Of a stretch of DNA of 64,000 bases, positions 17,092 to 25,653 are shown in pieces. The notes below the pieces were generated by a model that worked only from the letters and a program-made list of their open reading frames with translations, had not been told where the DNA came from and made no database searches. Numbering within the stretch: position 1 is the first letter of the stretch; every line of letters starts with the position of its first letter. Position numbers and translations under genes: made by a program. Source of the stretch: an uncultured Kiloniellaceae bacterium (GTDB taxonomy: Bacteria; Pseudomonadota; Alphaproteobacteria; Kiloniellales; Kiloniellaceae); contig CANMQP010000010.1 of NCBI GenBank assembly GCA_947500035.1, positions 372,001-436,000 on the forward strand. Reading direction: 5' to 3'.

Positions 17092-18035
17092 TGCCAGAGT
17101 TAGAGAAAGCGGCCTTCACGGAAGCTGCGCGCGGCGTCTATGTGATCGCGCCCACGCCCTTCACCGCGGAGGGGGCGCTGGATATGGAGAGCACCGACCG
17201 CATGGTGGACTTTTTCCTGGAGAAGGGAACGGACGGTCTGACCGTGCTCGGCATGATGGGCGAGGCGCCAAAGCTGACCCTGGAGGAATCGCAAGCCTTT
17301 GTGCAGCGGGTGCTGGCGCGGGTCCAGGGCAGGGTGCCGGTCATCGTCGGCGTCTCTGCCGCCGGCTTTGCCCAGATGGGCGCGCTCAGCGAGATGGTCA
17401 TGGGCGACGGCGCCAGCGGAGTCATGATCGCACCGCCCTCGAGCCTGAAGTCCGACGAGCAGATCGTGAACTACTACCGCATGGCCGCCGAGACGGCGGG
17501 GGAGAAAACGCCCTTCGTGCTCCAGGATTTTCCGCTGGTCACCAACGTCTTTGTTCCGGTTTCCGTGATCCTGAAGATCGTAGAAGAACTGCCGAACTGC
17601 GTCTGCCTGAAGCACGAGGACTGGCCGGGTCTTACGAAAATCTCCGCTCTGCGGGCCGCCAGTGATGGCGGCGCCCGGCGCATCTCGATCCTCTGCGGCA
17701 ACGGCGGGCTTTTCTTACCGGAAGAGCTGGCGCGTGGGGCGGACGGTGCCATGACCGGCTTCGCCTATCCGGAGATGATGATCGAGATCTGCCGCCTGCA
17801 TGCCGCCGGAGAGACCGAGCGCGCCCGCGACGTCTTCGACGCCTACCTGCCGCTGGTGCGCTACGAGCAGCAGCCGGGTCTTGGCCTGGCATTGCGCAAG
17901 TATACCTTGGCGAAGCGTGGTATCATCGCCCAGTCCAAGCTGCGGCGTCCCGGACCAAGCCTGAGCGCCACGGACATTGCGGAGCTGGAAAAACTGATTG
18001 AGCGCCAGACGGCCCGCTTGCAGGCGTTGAACTGA
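17091..18035 (+). CDS. DapA-like (DHDPS/NAL family) lyase, atypical active site
   Basis: The 314-residue product is a TIM-barrel of the dihydrodipicolinate synthase/N-acetylneuraminate lyase family. The Schiff-base lysine is K174 in CVCLKHED. The G-x-x-G-E turn is present as GMMGEAP, but the two threonines of true DHDPS are methionines. The active-site tyrosine motif Y-N-x-P is replaced by QDFP (Q145). It is therefore unlikely to make dihydrodipicolinate. Family members with a lysine but no tyrosine include decarboxylases, dehydratases and aldolases. Position between racemase and hydantoinase suggests that it cleaves or forms a keto-acid intermediate of the same path. Confidence 0.85.
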   Translation: MPELEKAAFTEAARGVYVIAPTPFTAEGALDMESTDRMVDFFLEKGTDGLTVLGMMGEAPKLTLEESQAFVQRVLARVQGRVPVIVGVSAAGFAQMGALSEMVMGDGASGVMIAPPSSLKSDEQIVNYYRMAAETAGEKTPFVLQDFPLVTNVFVPVSVILKIVEELPNCVCLKHEDWPGLTKISALRAASDGGARRISILCGNGGLFLPEELARGADGAMTGFAYPEMMIEICRLHAAGETERARDVFDAYLPLVRYEQQPGLGLALRKYTLAKRGIIAQSKLRRPGPSLSATDIAELEKLIERQTARLQALN

Positions 18036-18084
18036 CAGCATCTACAAGTGACGGGAACGACTTTAAGAGACGGAGACTGTGGGA

Positions 18085-19548
18085 ATGACTGAATTCGATC
18101 TGGCCGTGCGTGGCGGCACGGTGGTGACGGCCGCCTCGAAGATGATCTGCGATGTCGGCATCAAGGACGGCGAAATCGTCGCCCTTGCCAAGCAGCTCGG
18201 CCCCGCCGCCAAGGACATCGACGCGGCGGGCAAGCTCGTTCTGCCCGGCGGCATTGAGGGTCATTGCCATATCGAGCAGAAATCCTCCTCCGGCCTGATG
18301 ACCTCCGATGACTTCAAGAGCGCGACCATCTCGGCGGCCTTCGGCGGCAACACGACGGTGATTCCCTTTGCCGCGCAGCACCGGGGCGACTCCCTGCGCA
18401 AGACCGTGGAGGACTACCACGCCTGCGCCGCGCCCAAATCCGTCATCGACTACGCCTACCACCTGATCGTCTCCGACCCGACGCCCGAAGTGCTTGGGCA
18501 GGAACTGCCCGCCCTGATCAAGGACGGCTTTACCTCTTTCAAGGTCTACATGACTTACGACGCGCTGCGGCTCGACGACCGGCAGATGCTGGAGGTGCTC
18601 TCGACCGCCCGGCGGGAAGGAGCGCTGGTCATGGTCCACGCGGAAAATCACGAGATGATCCGCTGGTTGACCGAGAAGCTGGTCGACAAGAACAATGTTG
18701 CGCCCAAGTATCACGCGGTCAGCCACAGCCGCCTGGGCGAGAGCGAAGCCACGCACCGGGCTATTGCACTCGCGCAGCTGGTCGATACGCCGCTTCTAAT
18801 CGTGCATGTCTCGTCGGAAGAGGCGACCTCCGAGATCCGCAAGGCGCAGGACCAGGGGCTTAAGATTTACGGCGAGACCTGTCCGCAGTATCTCTTCCTC
18901 ACCGTCGAAGATCTGGATAAGCAGGGCATGGAGGGCGCGAAGTTCTGCTGCAGTCCGCCGCCGCGCGACGTTCAGGCGCAGGAAGCGGTCTGGCGCGGCC
19001 TGCAGAACGGCACTTTCCAGGTTTTTTCCTCAGACCATTCGCCCTACAGCTTCGATGAAAAGGGAAAACTCAGCGCCGGCCCGAACCCGCCTTTCCCGAA
19101 GATCGCCAACGGCGTGCCCGGGATCGAGCTGCGCATGCCTCTGCTGTTTTCAGAAGGTGTGCGCAAAGGCCGGATCGATATCCATAAGTTCGTGGAGGTG
19201 ACCTCGACGAACGTCGCCCGGCTATACGGCCTCTTCCCGCGCAAGGGGACCATTGCCATCGGCGCCGACGCGGACCTCGCCATCTGGGATCCGGACCTGG
19301 AGCGTACGGTGCGCTATGAGGATCTGCACGATCTCGCCGGTTACACGCCCTATGAAGGCAAGAAGATCACCGGCTGGCCCACGACCGTGATCAACCGCGG
19401 GCGCATCGTCGTCAGCGAAAACACTCTGCAGGTCGAGCCGGGGTCCGGGGAGTTTCTGGCGCGCGAAAGTTCCGAGTTCGCTGCGCCGCTCGGAAAGCTT
19501 GCGCCCGAGACCGATCCGGCCCGGAACTTCGGTGCCCAGATTCTATAA
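18085..19548 (+). CDS. hydantoinase/dihydropyrimidinase family enzyme
   Basis: The 487-residue product is a cyclic amidohydrolase. Metal ligands can be placed: H60 and H62 in EGHCHIEQ, the carbamylated lysine K153 in TSFKVYMTYD, H185 or H189 in MVHAENHEM, a histidine in IVHVSSEEA, and the aspartate in SSDHSPYS. These enzymes open hydantoins, dihydropyrimidines or related rings to N-carbamoyl acids. The ATG at 18085 has GGAG nine bases upstream; a GTG two codons earlier is in frame. It ends the catabolic operon. No N-carbamoylase gene is seen next to it, so the next step must use another enzyme or the DapA-like lyase. Confidence 0.9.
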   Translation: MTEFDLAVRGGTVVTAASKMICDVGIKDGEIVALAKQLGPAAKDIDAAGKLVLPGGIEGHCHIEQKSSSGLMTSDDFKSATISAAFGGNTTVIPFAAQHRGDSLRKTVEDYHACAAPKSVIDYAYHLIVSDPTPEVLGQELPALIKDGFTSFKVYMTYDALRLDDRQMLEVLSTARREGALVMVHAENHEMIRWLTEKLVDKNNVAPKYHAVSHSRLGESEATHRAIALAQLVDTPLLIVHVSSEEATSEIRKAQDQGLKIYGETCPQYLFLTVEDLDKQGMEGAKFCCSPPPRDVQAQEAVWRGLQNGTFQVFSSDHSPYSFDEKGKLSAGPNPPFPKIANGVPGIELRMPLLFSEGVRKGRIDIHKFVEVTSTNVARLYGLFPRKGTIAIGADADLAIWDPDLERTVRYEDLHDLAGYTPYEGKKITGWPTTVINRGRIVVSENTLQVEPGSGEFLARESSEFAAPLGKLAPETDPARNFGAQIL

Positions 19549-19579
19549 TATAGAGTCTATAGGCGGGCTTGGTCTTGCT

Positions 19580-20284
19580 TCAGACGTGGTGAAAGCCGAA
19601 CTTCTGCAGCAGTTCCGTTAGGATCTTCCCGGCCTGCACCCGGTGGGCGGTGTGGAGTGAGCGGGCGCGTTCCGGATCGCGCGCGCGGATCGCCCGCAGT
19701 ACATTCCGGTGGTCGTCATTCGACTTGGTCGGGCTGGGCCTGAGATAGAGAGTTAGCGACCGGACCCGGCGGACCTGATCGTTGTACATCTCCACGATGC
19801 TTGCGATACGGGAGTTACCGCCCAGGCGAATCAGTTCGTTGTGAAAGACCTCATCGGCGATGGCCCAGGCCTCGCGCTCGTCCAGTTCCAGCGCCTTATC
19901 CATATTGGCGATGGCGTGCTCCGCGGTCGCGAAGTCTTCGTCCGTCAGTTCTTTCTTTGCCGCCAGCTCGGCGGACAAGCCCTCAAGTTCGGTGAGGATC
20001 TGATAGATCTCGGTCATGTCTTCTGTGGAGAGGGCGAGAATTTTGACGCCGCGCCGCGGTTTGACCTCCAGCAGGCCCTGCGCCTCCAGGATCAGGGTGG
20101 CCTCGCGGATCGGCGTGCGCGACATGCCCAGGCGCTTGGCGAGTTCGCTTTCCAGATGGCTCGAGCCCGCCGGAAGCTTGTTCTCAAGAATGAGTTTCTT
20201 GATGATTTCAATGGCGACCTGGGTGCTCGACTTGCCCCGCGCGTCGCGTCCCAGACCAGGTCCAATGTCTGTTTCGATACTCAT
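19580..20284 (-). CDS. GntR-family regulator, FCD subfamily (likely of tctCBA-2)
   Basis: The 234-residue product has a winged helix at about residues 20-85 (IEIIKKLILENKLPAGSSHL and LGMSRTPIREATLIL) and an FCD domain with DEVFHNELIRLGGN and HRNVLRAI. GGGGACGGA precedes the ATG at 20284; upstream in-frame starts add low-complexity residues. It faces the hydantoinase gene end to end and is divergent from the second tct operon. The divergent gap has a strong promoter in which TGCATAC and TTATACA look like GntR half-sites. It probably represses the tct operon until the substrate is present. Confidence 0.9.
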   Translation of the reverse strand: MSIETDIGPGLGRDARGKSSTQVAIEIIKKLILENKLPAGSSHLESELAKRLGMSRTPIREATLILEAQGLLEVKPRRGVKILALSTEDMTEIYQILTELEGLSAELAAKKELTDEDFATAEHAIANMDKALELDEREAWAIADEVFHNELIRLGGNSRIASIVEMYNDQVRRVRSLTLYLRPSPTKSNDDHRNVLRAIRARDPERARSLHTAHRVQAGKILTELLQKFGFHHV

Positions 20285-20758
20285 TCCGTCCCCAATCTCC
20301 CGGCTTCTTTTGGCCGTTGCCTCTGCGGTCTCTCCGGCGTCAACTCTACAGCTGCAATTGCCGGTTTCAGTTGCCACTGATTGCCCGTCAACGATGCGCC
20401 CGCCAGCGTAAGTCTGCAAGATTTTCCGCGATAATGCGGCTTGTCCCGGTCCGTTTCCGCAGATGCCCCGCCCTGAACAAGGCGCGAATCTCCGATCCTG
20501 TCTCTTGAAAATCCAGTCCGTTTCGCGGCTGGTCGGGAAAAGGATGTGTTCTGCGGAAGGGCCGATTTTGGCTCTAATCCACTGATCGCACAGCGCTCTT
20601 TCGTAGCTCCTCTCTCCTGAAAGCCTTCTTTACAGCTTCGCTTGGCAACTTCCGTGCCATTGCATCACTTAGTAACCTCATTTAACGCGTTTGACAATAA
20701 ATACATCAATGCATACATTAAATTATACAAAAAAATACCTGCTTACTCGGAGGAAAAC
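20285..20758. other. divergent promoter gap between gntR and tctC-2
   Basis: No gene is seen in this 474-bp stretch. It holds a strong plus-strand promoter at 20691-20719. The last 70 bp before tctC are AT-rich, in contrast to the GC-rich remainder. Confidence 0.6.
20691..20719 (+). promoter_or_regulatory. sigma-70-like promoter of tctCBA-2
   Basis: A perfect -35 TTGACA (20691-20696), a 17-base spacer and a -10 TACATT (20714-20719, four of six matches) lie 40 bp upstream of the tctC ATG. ATGCATAC in the spacer and -10, and TTATAC just after it, could be binding sites for the divergent GntR protein. Confidence 0.65.
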
Positions 20759-21766
20759 ATGAGACGCACTTTTTTAAAGCTGGGCACTGCGGCTGCCGTC
20801 CTGATGGCGATGGGCTCGGCCGTTCAGGCCCAGGAATATCCCTTCCGTGACATTACGACCGCCGTTGTATGGGGCGCCGGTGGTGGTACGGACTCCATCA
20901 ACCGCATGATCATGGCCGAGATGGAAAAGCATCTGCCGGTCGGCATCAGCGTGACCAACCAGACCGGCGGCGTTGCCGGTTCCAACGGCATGGTCTACGT
21001 CATGAACCAGCCGGACGACGGCTACACCCTGGTCGGACTGTCTGAGTCCAACGTGACCGCAGCTGTACAGGGCGGTTGGGACAAGAAATTCGAATTCTGG
21101 CATCCCTTTATTGTCGGCGGTTCTCCGGACCTGATTTCGGTTCCCGCCAATTCTCCTTACAACACGCTTCAGGAACTGGTTGACGCCGCCAAGGCCGCGC
21201 CGGGCACCATCCCTGCCGCGGCTTCGGGTTCCGGTTCCATTCATCACCTGAACCTGCTCGCGATCGAAAACGGCTCGGGCAGCAAGTTCAAGTTCGTGCC
21301 TTACAAAGGCTCCGCACCGGGTCAGGAAGCTGCGATTGCCGGTGAAGTTGCCCTGGTGGTGACCTCGCTTGCCGAGCAGGCGCCGCTGATCAAGGGCGGT
21401 CAGTTGAAGCCGCTTGCGATGCTGACGCCGGATGCTGCGACCTTCGAAGGTAAGGAAATTCCGTCGGCTTTTTCAATGTACGACGGCCTCGACAAATACC
21501 TTCCCCTGAAGCAGGCCATTGGCTTTGCCGTTCATGCCTCGGCATCGGACGACGTGAAAGCCAAGCTGACCGCGGCTTTTGACAAAGCCATCGCGTCTGA
21601 CGTCGTTGCCGAGTGGGCGAAAGCCAACAACTACGATGTCTCCGGTCAGTCGGGTGCCGAAGCCTCGGCGATCTTCTCCAAGCTGGAGAGCACCTTTGCC
21701 TGGACCCTTTGGGACCTCAAGGCGGCAAAAGTCGACCCCGCCACGCTGGGTATTGCGAAGCCGTAA
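20759..21766 (+). CDS. tctC: TctC-family periplasmic solute-binding protein
   Basis: The 335-residue product has a signal peptide (MRRTFLKLGTAAAVLMAMGS, cut after VQA) and the start of a Bug/TctC protein: YPFRDITTAVVWGAGGGTDS, where the usual P-F-x-P-G-G is replaced by WGAGGG. GSIHHLNLLAIE matches the family's second motif. GGAGG lies just before the ATG at 20759. Codon use and coupling to tctB and tctA mark it as the receptor of the second Tct transporter. Its mature sequence differs clearly from the TctC at 759, so the ligands probably differ. A large hairpin follows the stop. Confidence 0.92.
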   Translation: MRRTFLKLGTAAAVLMAMGSAVQAQEYPFRDITTAVVWGAGGGTDSINRMIMAEMEKHLPVGISVTNQTGGVAGSNGMVYVMNQPDDGYTLVGLSESNVTAAVQGGWDKKFEFWHPFIVGGSPDLISVPANSPYNTLQELVDAAKAAPGTIPAAASGSGSIHHLNLLAIENGSGSKFKFVPYKGSAPGQEAAIAGEVALVVTSLAEQAPLIKGGQLKPLAMLTPDAATFEGKEIPSAFSMYDGLDKYLPLKQAIGFAVHASASDDVKAKLTAAFDKAIASDVVAEWAKANNYDVSGQSGAEASAIFSKLESTFAWTLWDLKAAKVDPATLGIAKP

Positions 21767-21800
21767 GGCGCCTTTAGCGACGACGTCTCGATAGAGAAAT

Positions 21801-21865
21801 GCAGGCCGGTGTCCGGTCTGTGATCCCCTTCCATCCGGAAGCATCACAGACCGGTATCGGCCTGC
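21801..21865 (+). terminator. long stem-loop between tctC and tctB
   Basis: Arms 21801-21824 and 21843-21865 pair over about 23 bases with a few mismatches in the middle. Inside, CTTCC and GGAAG form a second small stem with the loop ATCC. No T-run follows. It sits 35 bp after tctC and 25 bp before tctB, so it probably protects the tctC 3' end or limits readthrough. Confidence 0.75.
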
Positions 21866-21889
21866 AGATCGCGTTCGAAAGCAAGAGTA

Positions 21890-22648
21890 ATGGACGATAA
21901 AGCGGTTCTCCGCGCGCGCGACTTCTGGACCGCGCTTGTGCTCCTGGCGGTCAGCATCTTCTTCCTGATCCAGACCACGGAGATTCCTTTTCTCGATAGT
22001 AAGGCTGCCGGGGTTGATTCGGCCGAGTGGTATAACTCGGCGGCGCTGGTGCCCTTCGGCATTTTTGGTTCGCTTTTCCTGCTCTCCCTGGTGCTCCTGT
22101 CCATTGCCATCCGTGACGGTGGGGCCGGGCGCGCGCTGAGCGCTGCCGGTGTCGGGCTCGACATGGACGAGCTCAAACGTCTGTCGGCCATTGCCGTCAT
22201 TCTCTTTTGCTACATCTTCGGTCTGGTTCCGCGGGTCGACTTCATTATCAGTTCCGCGCTGATGATCACCTGTCTCATTTGGGGCTTTCACGGCGGTTCG
22301 AGGGCCGCAATGTTGACCAGCAGCATCGCGATCGCGCTGCCTGCTCTTTATGCCTCGGTCATGCATTTCGGCCGGGATCAGTGGTCGAAACCGCTGGATG
22401 ACGACTGGGTGACGCTCGCCGCCTTTATCGTCCTGACAGTGGTCATGTTCTGGCATGCGCGGCGCGATCGGGAGGGTAAAACGGTGCTCCGCATCACGCC
22501 CGCCGTTGCGATCGTCTGTCCCCTGATCCTGGTGCTGGCGATGGCCTTCGGATTTCGCCAAAACGTGCCGAACCGCACGGGCCTCGTCTTCAAGCAGATC
22601 GAATATCACTACTACGTGACGGTGAAGCCGTTGTTCCAGGGGAAGTAA
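21890..22648 (+). CDS. tctB: TctB-family membrane subunit, long form
   Basis: The 252-residue product has about six hydrophobic segments, near residues 13-30, 52-72, 100-118, 122-142, 170-186 and 200-220. Usual TctB subunits have four and about 150-160 residues. The N-terminal half (ARDFWTALVLLAVSIFFLIQ) and a conserved-looking core (YIFGLVPRVDFIISSALMI) are TctB-like; the extra piece lies in the C-terminal half. It is between tctC and tctA with only 2 bp before tctA. The call rests on position and partial similarity in pattern. Confidence 0.8.
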   Translation: MDDKAVLRARDFWTALVLLAVSIFFLIQTTEIPFLDSKAAGVDSAEWYNSAALVPFGIFGSLFLLSLVLLSIAIRDGGAGRALSAAGVGLDMDELKRLSAIAVILFCYIFGLVPRVDFIISSALMITCLIWGFHGGSRAAMLTSSIAIALPALYASVMHFGRDQWSKPLDDDWVTLAAFIVLTVVMFWHARRDREGKTVLRITPAVAIVCPLILVLAMAFGFRQNVPNRTGLVFKQIEYHYYVTVKPLFQGK

Positions 22649-22650
22649 CA

Positions 22651-24162
22651 ATGGAATTCGTCCTCACGCAGCTCTCGGGCTTTTCCACTTCGCTTGCCGC
22701 CCTGGTCCTGGATCCGGTTACCTATTTCTACCTCATCCCTTCGGTCTTCCTGGGGATCGTGTTCGGTGCCTTGCCCGGGCTGACCGCAACGCTCGCGGTG
22801 ACCATTCTCACCGGCTTTTTCGGCAATAAGTTTCCCCTCGACCAGGCGCTGATTGCCCTGATCGGCGCCTACGTGGGCGCGATTTACGGCGGTTCCTATC
22901 CCTCCATCCTGCTCAACATTCCCGGCACGGCCGCCTCCGCCGCGACGGCGATGGACGGCTACCCGCTGACCAAGCAGGGCAAGGGCGGGCAGGCGCTCGG
23001 ACTTACGACAACCGCCTCCTTTATCGGCACGCTCTTCGGCACCTTCTGCCTGCTGATCTTCGTGTGGGTCCTGCTCGCGGTCTCGAAAAATATCGCCTCA
23101 CCGGAAAAAGCGCTGCTCGCGCTCTTCGGTATCGTTCTCTCCGGCACCCTGATGTCGAAGGATCTTGTTATCAAGGGCTGGATTTCGGGACTGATCGGTC
23201 TGGCCATGGCCATGGTCGGGCTGGACCCCCTGCTGTCCGAAGAACGCTACGTCTTCGGATGGTCCTACCTTCTCTCCGGCTTTCAGGTGGTCCCGGTTCT
23301 GATGGGCGCCTTTGCCATTCCACAGATCATGGAGGGCGCGCGTCACGCCATCATGGTTGGCAAGACACCCAAGGTCGGGCGCATCCTGCCTGAAATCGGC
23401 GAGGTGATCCGGCGCATGCCCAGCATCCTGCGCTCCGGCGGGATCGGCACCGGGGTCGGGGCGCTGCCCGGTGTCGGCGAGGATGTGGCCGGCTGGGTCT
23501 CCTACGGTGTCGGCAAAGCCGCCTCCAAGGAAGGACACAAGTTCGGTCAGGGCTCAAAGGACGGCCTGATCAGCGCCGAGGCCGCAAATAACGCGGCCAT
23601 CGGCGGTGCGCTGATCCCGCTTCTGGTTCTGGGCATCCCTGGCTCGCCGCCTGCCGCGGCGCTGTTGGGCGCGCTGAAGATCAACAACGTCATTCCCGGA
23701 CCGACCATAGACCCGGCGCTGATCCTGCACGTGGTGGCTATTCTTGTGCTGGCGTCCCTGACCATGCTGCTGATGGGGCTCTTTACCGCCCGCGTTTTCA
23801 TCATGGTGCTGCGGATTCCACAAACCCTGTTCCTGCCGGTGGTGATGGTTCTGACCACGATCGGTTCCTTCTCGGTCGGCGGCGGCATCAATGACCTCTT
23901 CCTGATGATCGGCGTCGGCTTCGTCGCCTACGCGATGAACCGGATGCACTATCCTATTGCGCCGCTGGTCATCGGCGTCATTCTGGGCGGTCTCTTCGAC
24001 GAGACCTTCCGGCGCTCTCTGCTGATTTCCGACGGCGACCTCTCGGTTTTCGTCTCCCGGCCCGGCGCGGCGATCCTCCTGTTGCTGAATGTGGCGCTGA
24101 TTCTGAGCCAGATTCCAGCCGTCAAACGTCTCGGCGCGCGGCTGAAACCCGGCACCTCATAG
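22651..24162 (+). CDS. tctA: TctA-family permease
   Basis: The 503-residue product is the large subunit of the second Tct transporter. It begins with the family pattern YLIPSVFLGIVFGALPGLTA, has IGAYVGAIYGGSYPSILLNIPG with the G-x-x-G-G-S-x-x-A/P-I-L-x-N-x-P-G signature, and carries a second half with LVLGIPGSPPAAALLGALKI. About eleven or twelve membrane helices can be drawn. The length is normal. It starts 2 bp after tctB and ends the operon apart from a downstream peroxiredoxin-like gene. It is expected to couple uptake to proton or sodium flow. Confidence 0.95.
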   Translation: MEFVLTQLSGFSTSLAALVLDPVTYFYLIPSVFLGIVFGALPGLTATLAVTILTGFFGNKFPLDQALIALIGAYVGAIYGGSYPSILLNIPGTAASAATAMDGYPLTKQGKGGQALGLTTTASFIGTLFGTFCLLIFVWVLLAVSKNIASPEKALLALFGIVLSGTLMSKDLVIKGWISGLIGLAMAMVGLDPLLSEERYVFGWSYLLSGFQVVPVLMGAFAIPQIMEGARHAIMVGKTPKVGRILPEIGEVIRRMPSILRSGGIGTGVGALPGVGEDVAGWVSYGVGKAASKEGHKFGQGSKDGLISAEAANNAAIGGALIPLLVLGIPGSPPAAALLGALKINNVIPGPTIDPALILHVVAILVLASLTMLLMGLFTARVFIMVLRIPQTLFLPVVMVLTTIGSFSVGGGINDLFLMIGVGFVAYAMNRMHYPIAPLVIGVILGGLFDETFRRSLLISDGDLSVFVSRPGAAILLLLNVALILSQIPAVKRLGARLKPGTS

Positions 24163-24279
24163 CGCCCCTAAGCCCCGGCTGAGACGGGCCCGTGCAGCTC
24201 GCGTGAGCGTGCGTTGACATTTACTTTCGATTGCAGATTAATGCCGCCCGGTATTTTTCTTCTGAAAGGCACGACAGAC

Positions 24280-24807
24280 ATGGCATCCACGAAGCCCATC
24301 GCAGGCGGCGCAATTCCCACCCTTACATTCCCCAAGGTCGGCGGCGGCAGCCTGAGCATCGGCGGCCCGCGGGATGCCTGGACGCTGTTCGTGGTTTACC
24401 GGGGCAAGCATTGCGGACGCTGCAAAAAGTACCTCGGCATTCTGGAGAACATGAAAGGCGAGTGGGAGGCTGCGGGCTTTGAAATTGTCGTGGTCTCGGC
24501 GGATACCGAAGAGAAAGCCAAGGCGGACGTCGCGGAATTCGGCTGGAGCTTTGACGTTGGTTATGGGCTGACCGAAGCGCAGATGAGCGAACTCGGTCTC
24601 TACATTTCTGACCCGCTTTCGCCCTCCGAGACCGATCGCCGCTTTGCGGAACCCGGTATCTTCTGCATCCGTCCGGACGGCACCAATCAGATCGTCGCCA
24701 TCTCCAACGGTCCCGCGGCGCGCCCGGAACTTGCGGAGCTCCTGGACGGCATGATCTTCAATATCAAGAACGAACGCCCGGCGCGCGGAATGGTCGACGC
24801 CGCGTAA
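24280..24807 (+). CDS. peroxiredoxin-like (AhpC/TSA) protein
   Basis: The 175-residue product has a thioredoxin fold with VVYRGKHCGRCKKYLGIL, in which C45 and C48 form a CxxC pair at the usual peroxidatic site, and a downstream VVVSADTEEKAKA strand-helix. Members of this peroxiredoxin-like group have a CxxC where classic AhpC has a single peroxidatic cysteine. GAAAGG lies before the ATG at 24280; an in-frame ATG at 24241 would add 13 residues. It is 117 bp after tctA in the same direction and ends at a terminator, so it may be the last gene of that operon. Substrate unknown. Confidence 0.8.
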   Translation: MASTKPIAGGAIPTLTFPKVGGGSLSIGGPRDAWTLFVVYRGKHCGRCKKYLGILENMKGEWEAAGFEIVVVSADTEEKAKADVAEFGWSFDVGYGLTEAQMSELGLYISDPLSPSETDRRFAEPGIFCIRPDGTNQIVAISNGPAARPELAELLDGMIFNIKNERPARGMVDAA

Positions 24808-24836
24808 GGCGCTGACACGCCGGGCGCGGGAATAAG

Positions 24837-24873
24837 AACGCGGTCGTTCACGGGAAGAACAACCGCGTTTTTC
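24837..24873 (+). terminator. Rho-independent terminator of the tct-2/peroxiredoxin unit
   Basis: Arms AACGCGGT (24837-24844) and ACCGCGTT (24862-24869) with an inner GTTC/GAAC pair, followed by TTTTTCG. It lies 30 bp after the peroxiredoxin-like stop. Confidence 0.85.
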
Positions 24874-24967
24874 GTGCAAGAGTTTTCAGCCCGGACTGAC
24901 TGGGAAACGCCGATCTTCTTGAGCCGTATTTGCAAGCACTGCCAGGCAGATCTCCATCAAGCGAACC

Positions 24968-25567
24968 TCAGCAGTTGGTCGCGGCGGCAACACCAACCAG
25001 CGCAATTTCCCTGTCTTGTGATTGGGTCACGCCCGCCGCGCCGATGCCGCCGATAATGCGTTCGCCTTGCAGAATGACTTCACCGCCCTCGGCGGCATGC
25101 ACATGAAGGTCGGTAAATCCGAGTATCGCATTTCGTCCCTTTCCAAGCGCATCCGAGAAAACTTTTGTCGAGCGTTTGGTCATGGCTGCCGACGAGGCTT
25201 TGGCGATTGCGAAGTCGGGACTCGCTCTGTGCGCATGATCCATCCGGCTCAATGCGACCAGCTGTCCGGCGGTGTCGACCACCGCGACGCTCACGGTCCA
25301 ACCCTTCGAGCGTGCGTGGTCCACGGCCGCCGTCAAAGCCGTCATTGCGCAGCTCTGCGCGATGTTCGGGCCATAGGACAACGGGAGCGTAATCGCAATC
25401 GGCACAGCCTGCCCGGAGGTTTCGGTTGCGGCTACTTTGTCGGAGAGCGTTAGGGCGGAGAGCGATGCGGCAAATAGCGAAGCGCTCACGAGTCTGATAG
25501 GCCAGGTGCGCTTACTATTATTAACCAGCGTTATGGTCATGATTTTTCTAAACTCCATATAGATCAA
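24968..25567 (-). CDS. exported HbpS/GlcG-like protein
   Basis: The 199-residue product has a signal peptide (residues about 20-48, cut near KVAA) and the HbpS/GlcG fold: LTAAVDHARSKGWTVSVAVV, DTAGQLVALSRMDHAHRASPDFA, a central KRSTKVFSDALGKG, and the ending GGEVILQGERIIGGIGAAGV. HbpS-type proteins bind haem or a small ligand; GlcG-type proteins go with glycolate genes. The start is uncertain: ATG codons at 25567, 25558 and 25540 are in frame, and the last has a GGAG 12 bases upstream. It is divergent from a LysR gene, its likely regulator. Confidence 0.8.
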   Translation of the reverse strand: MIYMEFRKIMTITLVNNSKRTWPIRLVSASLFAASLSALTLSDKVAATETSGQAVPIAITLPLSYGPNIAQSCAMTALTAAVDHARSKGWTVSVAVVDTAGQLVALSRMDHAHRASPDFAIAKASSAAMTKRSTKVFSDALGKGRNAILGFTDLHVHAAEGGEVILQGERIIGGIGAAGVTQSQDREIALVGVAAATNC

Positions 25568-25627
25568 TTTCTAAACAAACATCTCACCTCCATTATTCCT
25601 GGTCCAATTCTATGATATGATGGTTTT

Positions 25628-25642
25628 ATAAGCTCTTCTTAT
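25628..25642. promoter_or_regulatory. candidate LysR box
   Basis: ATAAGCTCTTCTTAT is a 15-base inverted repeat with 5-base arms (T-N11-A form), 11 bp before the lysR ATG and 60 bp before the HbpS-like gene. Confidence 0.45.
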
Positions 25643-25653
25643 CGGATAAATCC

